A DNA stretch of 6,521 bases from Bacteroidota bacterium (GTDB taxonomy: Bacteria; Bacteroidota; Bacteroidia; Flavobacteriales; Schleiferiaceae). The notes under the pieces are model-generated. The model saw only the letters and a program-made list of their open reading frames with translations, ran no database searches and was not told the origin of the DNA. The stretch lies in contig PXYR01000097.1 of NCBI GenBank assembly GCA_003023665.1, positions 1-6,521 of the forward strand, read 5' to 3'. Made by a program: the position numbers and the translations under genes. Positions 5,393 to 6,521 of the stretch are shown piece by piece. Position 1 is the first letter of the stretch; each line of letters starts with the position of its first letter.

Positions 5393-6521
5393 AAATCCAC
5401 CGCTGTTCTACGGCGCTGTGCTTTAACCTGTCTGAATTGTTGACTCTTTAAATTGATGCCCACTAAATACGACCGGGTTGAACCGAAGGGTACCCAAGTA
5501 AACTTCATTTCCCAACAATGCAAGTCTCGTACGGCGTTGATATTTGTAAAAGCTATACTGCGATCGGCCAAATCTACACCTGTTTTGTAGTTTAAACTCC
5601 AATTGTCTGTGGGTCGATAGCTACCTGAAACACTGATTGAGTGTGCAGCAAATTCATTAATAAATAGTGGCGCATTACTGAGCGAATCACCAGGCTCAAC
5701 TTTGGTAAGAAAACGAAGGTCATAATTAAGTCGAATATCCCAATCCTGACGCATTGACACCAAACCGTCGTACTGATAAAAATCTATATCTCCTTTGGTA
5801 AAACTTCCTGCGCCTTGCTCTAAAGTGATGGCTTCCCTGCTTTTTTGCCTGTTGCTTTTTAATGAAGTACTCGCAGAGAACTGAGAAGACCTATGAACAA
5901 CAAATCCTTGATCTTGGCGCCATGCTAGAATAGGCTGCCGCTCCCCATCTGCATTATAACTGTAAGGATCAAATTGCCCCTGATAACTCAATCTCAATTT
6001 CTTTTTGAATAGCGAACTTTGCGCTGTCAAACGCAGAACATTCCAATTGTAGCCGTCTTGTGAAGCAAGATTATAGTTGGTACTCAGGTTAAATCGTTCA
6101 AGAATCTTCACCTTATTCACTTTCCCAGTTGTATCTCCTCTAGCCGAAATTTTTGCCTCTAAATTATTATCTAGATTAAGTGAAATAGACCCATTGGAAC
6201 CCCTACCCGGTGATCCGTATATAAATCCACTATAACGATTATAATACAGCTCATTACCGAGTGTATCCGTGAAGTTCTGATAATAGCCCCAGAACTCGTT
6301 GCCAAAATCCGGCCGGTAATTAAAACTTGCTCTAGGAGTTACCATATGGCGAATTGCTTTAATTGGCCCCTTGGAAAACAGGAAGGTTCCATAAATTTTC
6401 GTGTTCATGGATGCATTAAATCCAAAATCACGTACAGACTTGAAGCCGCTGACCGTATCTATTACTGCCCCCTTATTCTGGAGACTATCAAAAGCATAGT
6501 CGTATTGCTGAAAATACCACC
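5389..6521 (-). CDS. lptD: LPS-assembly outer membrane protein LptD, C-terminal part (5' end outside window)
   Basis: LptD is the beta-barrel that, with LptE, inserts lipopolysaccharide into the outer leaflet of the outer membrane. The last 376 residues are present, and the frame is open to the window edge. An ATG at 6408 is internal, because similar sequence continues upstream (WYFQQYDYAFDSLQNKG). Visible features: RHMVTPRASFNYRPDF (about visible residues 57-72); long stretches of alternating polar and hydrophobic residues rich in Tyr, Trp and Asn, as in barrel strands; and RDLHCWEMKFTWVPFG near 331-346, typical of Bacteroidota LptD. The protein ends in Phe (TAVDF), as expected for a C-terminal barrel signal read by BamA. 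No N-terminal signal or OstA domain can be seen because the gene is cut. From memory, lptD and ridA are often neighbours in this phylum; here the amidotransferase gene lies between them in opposite orientation. Identification is by motif recall, so somewhat less sure than the enzymes. Confidence 0.85.
   Translation of the reverse strand, partial: WYFQQYDYAFDSLQNKGAVIDTVSGFKSVRDFGFNASMNTKIYGTFLFSKGPIKAIRHMVTPRASFNYRPDFGNEFWGYYQNFTDTLGNELYYNRYSGFIYGSPGRGSNGSISLNLDNNLEAKISARGDTTGKVNKVKILERFNLSTNYNLASQDGYNWNVLRLTAQSSLFKKKLRLSYQGQFDPYSYNADGERQPILAWRQDQGFVVHRSSQFSASTSLKSNRQKSREAITLEQGAGSFTKGDIDFYQYDGLVSMRQDWDIRLNYDLRFLTKVEPGDSLSNAPLFINEFAAHSISVSGSYRPTDNWSLNYKTGVDLADRSIAFTNINAVRDLHCWEMKFTWVPFGSTRSYLVGINLKSQQFRQVKAQRRRTAVDF

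Overview
The window is ordinary chromosomal DNA, most likely from a member of the Bacteroidota (Flavobacteriia-like). Three things point there: the wording of the IF3 protein, a Bacteroidota-type LptD barrel with the C-terminal RDLHCWEMKF block, and the lack of clear Shine-Dalgarno sequences before most genes. No mobile element, CRISPR array, tRNA or rRNA gene was seen, and no stretch over 300 bases lacks a gene.

Layout: (1) Bases 1-1934, plus strand, hold the classic translation cluster thrS (3' part only) - infC - rpmI - rplT. The infC gene has no AUG, GUG or usable UUG at its true N-terminus and appears to start at CTG 734, which gives a 180-residue IF3. The spacer between rpmI and rplT can fold and may carry autoregulation. 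A strong, probably bidirectional terminator at 1955-1990 closes this block. (2) Bases 1997-4769, minus strand, hold ridA, then lpdA (dihydrolipoamide dehydrogenase), a strong terminator, and an orphan ABC-transporter ATPase whose ATG lies only 13 bases beyond that terminator's T-run. (3) Bases 4826-5392, plus strand, hold a glutamine amidotransferase of the PabA/TrpG type, divergent from ridA. (4) Bases 5389-6521, minus strand, hold the C-terminal 376 residues of the outer-membrane LPS-assembly protein LptD, which runs off the window edge. The LptD and PabA/TrpG reading frames overlap tail to tail by 4 bases.

How the genes relate: the first block makes translation machinery (Thr-tRNA charging, initiation, two large-subunit proteins) and is classically autoregulated in other bacteria. 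The rest is a housekeeping mix: envelope biogenesis (LptD), enamine/imine detoxification (RidA), 2-oxoacid dehydrogenase chemistry (LpdA) and folate or tryptophan precursor synthesis (PabA/TrpG). I see no convincing new multi-gene system. The points most worth a second look are the non-AUG start of infC, possible RNA structure between rpmI and rplT, and the terminator set against the ABC ATPase start.
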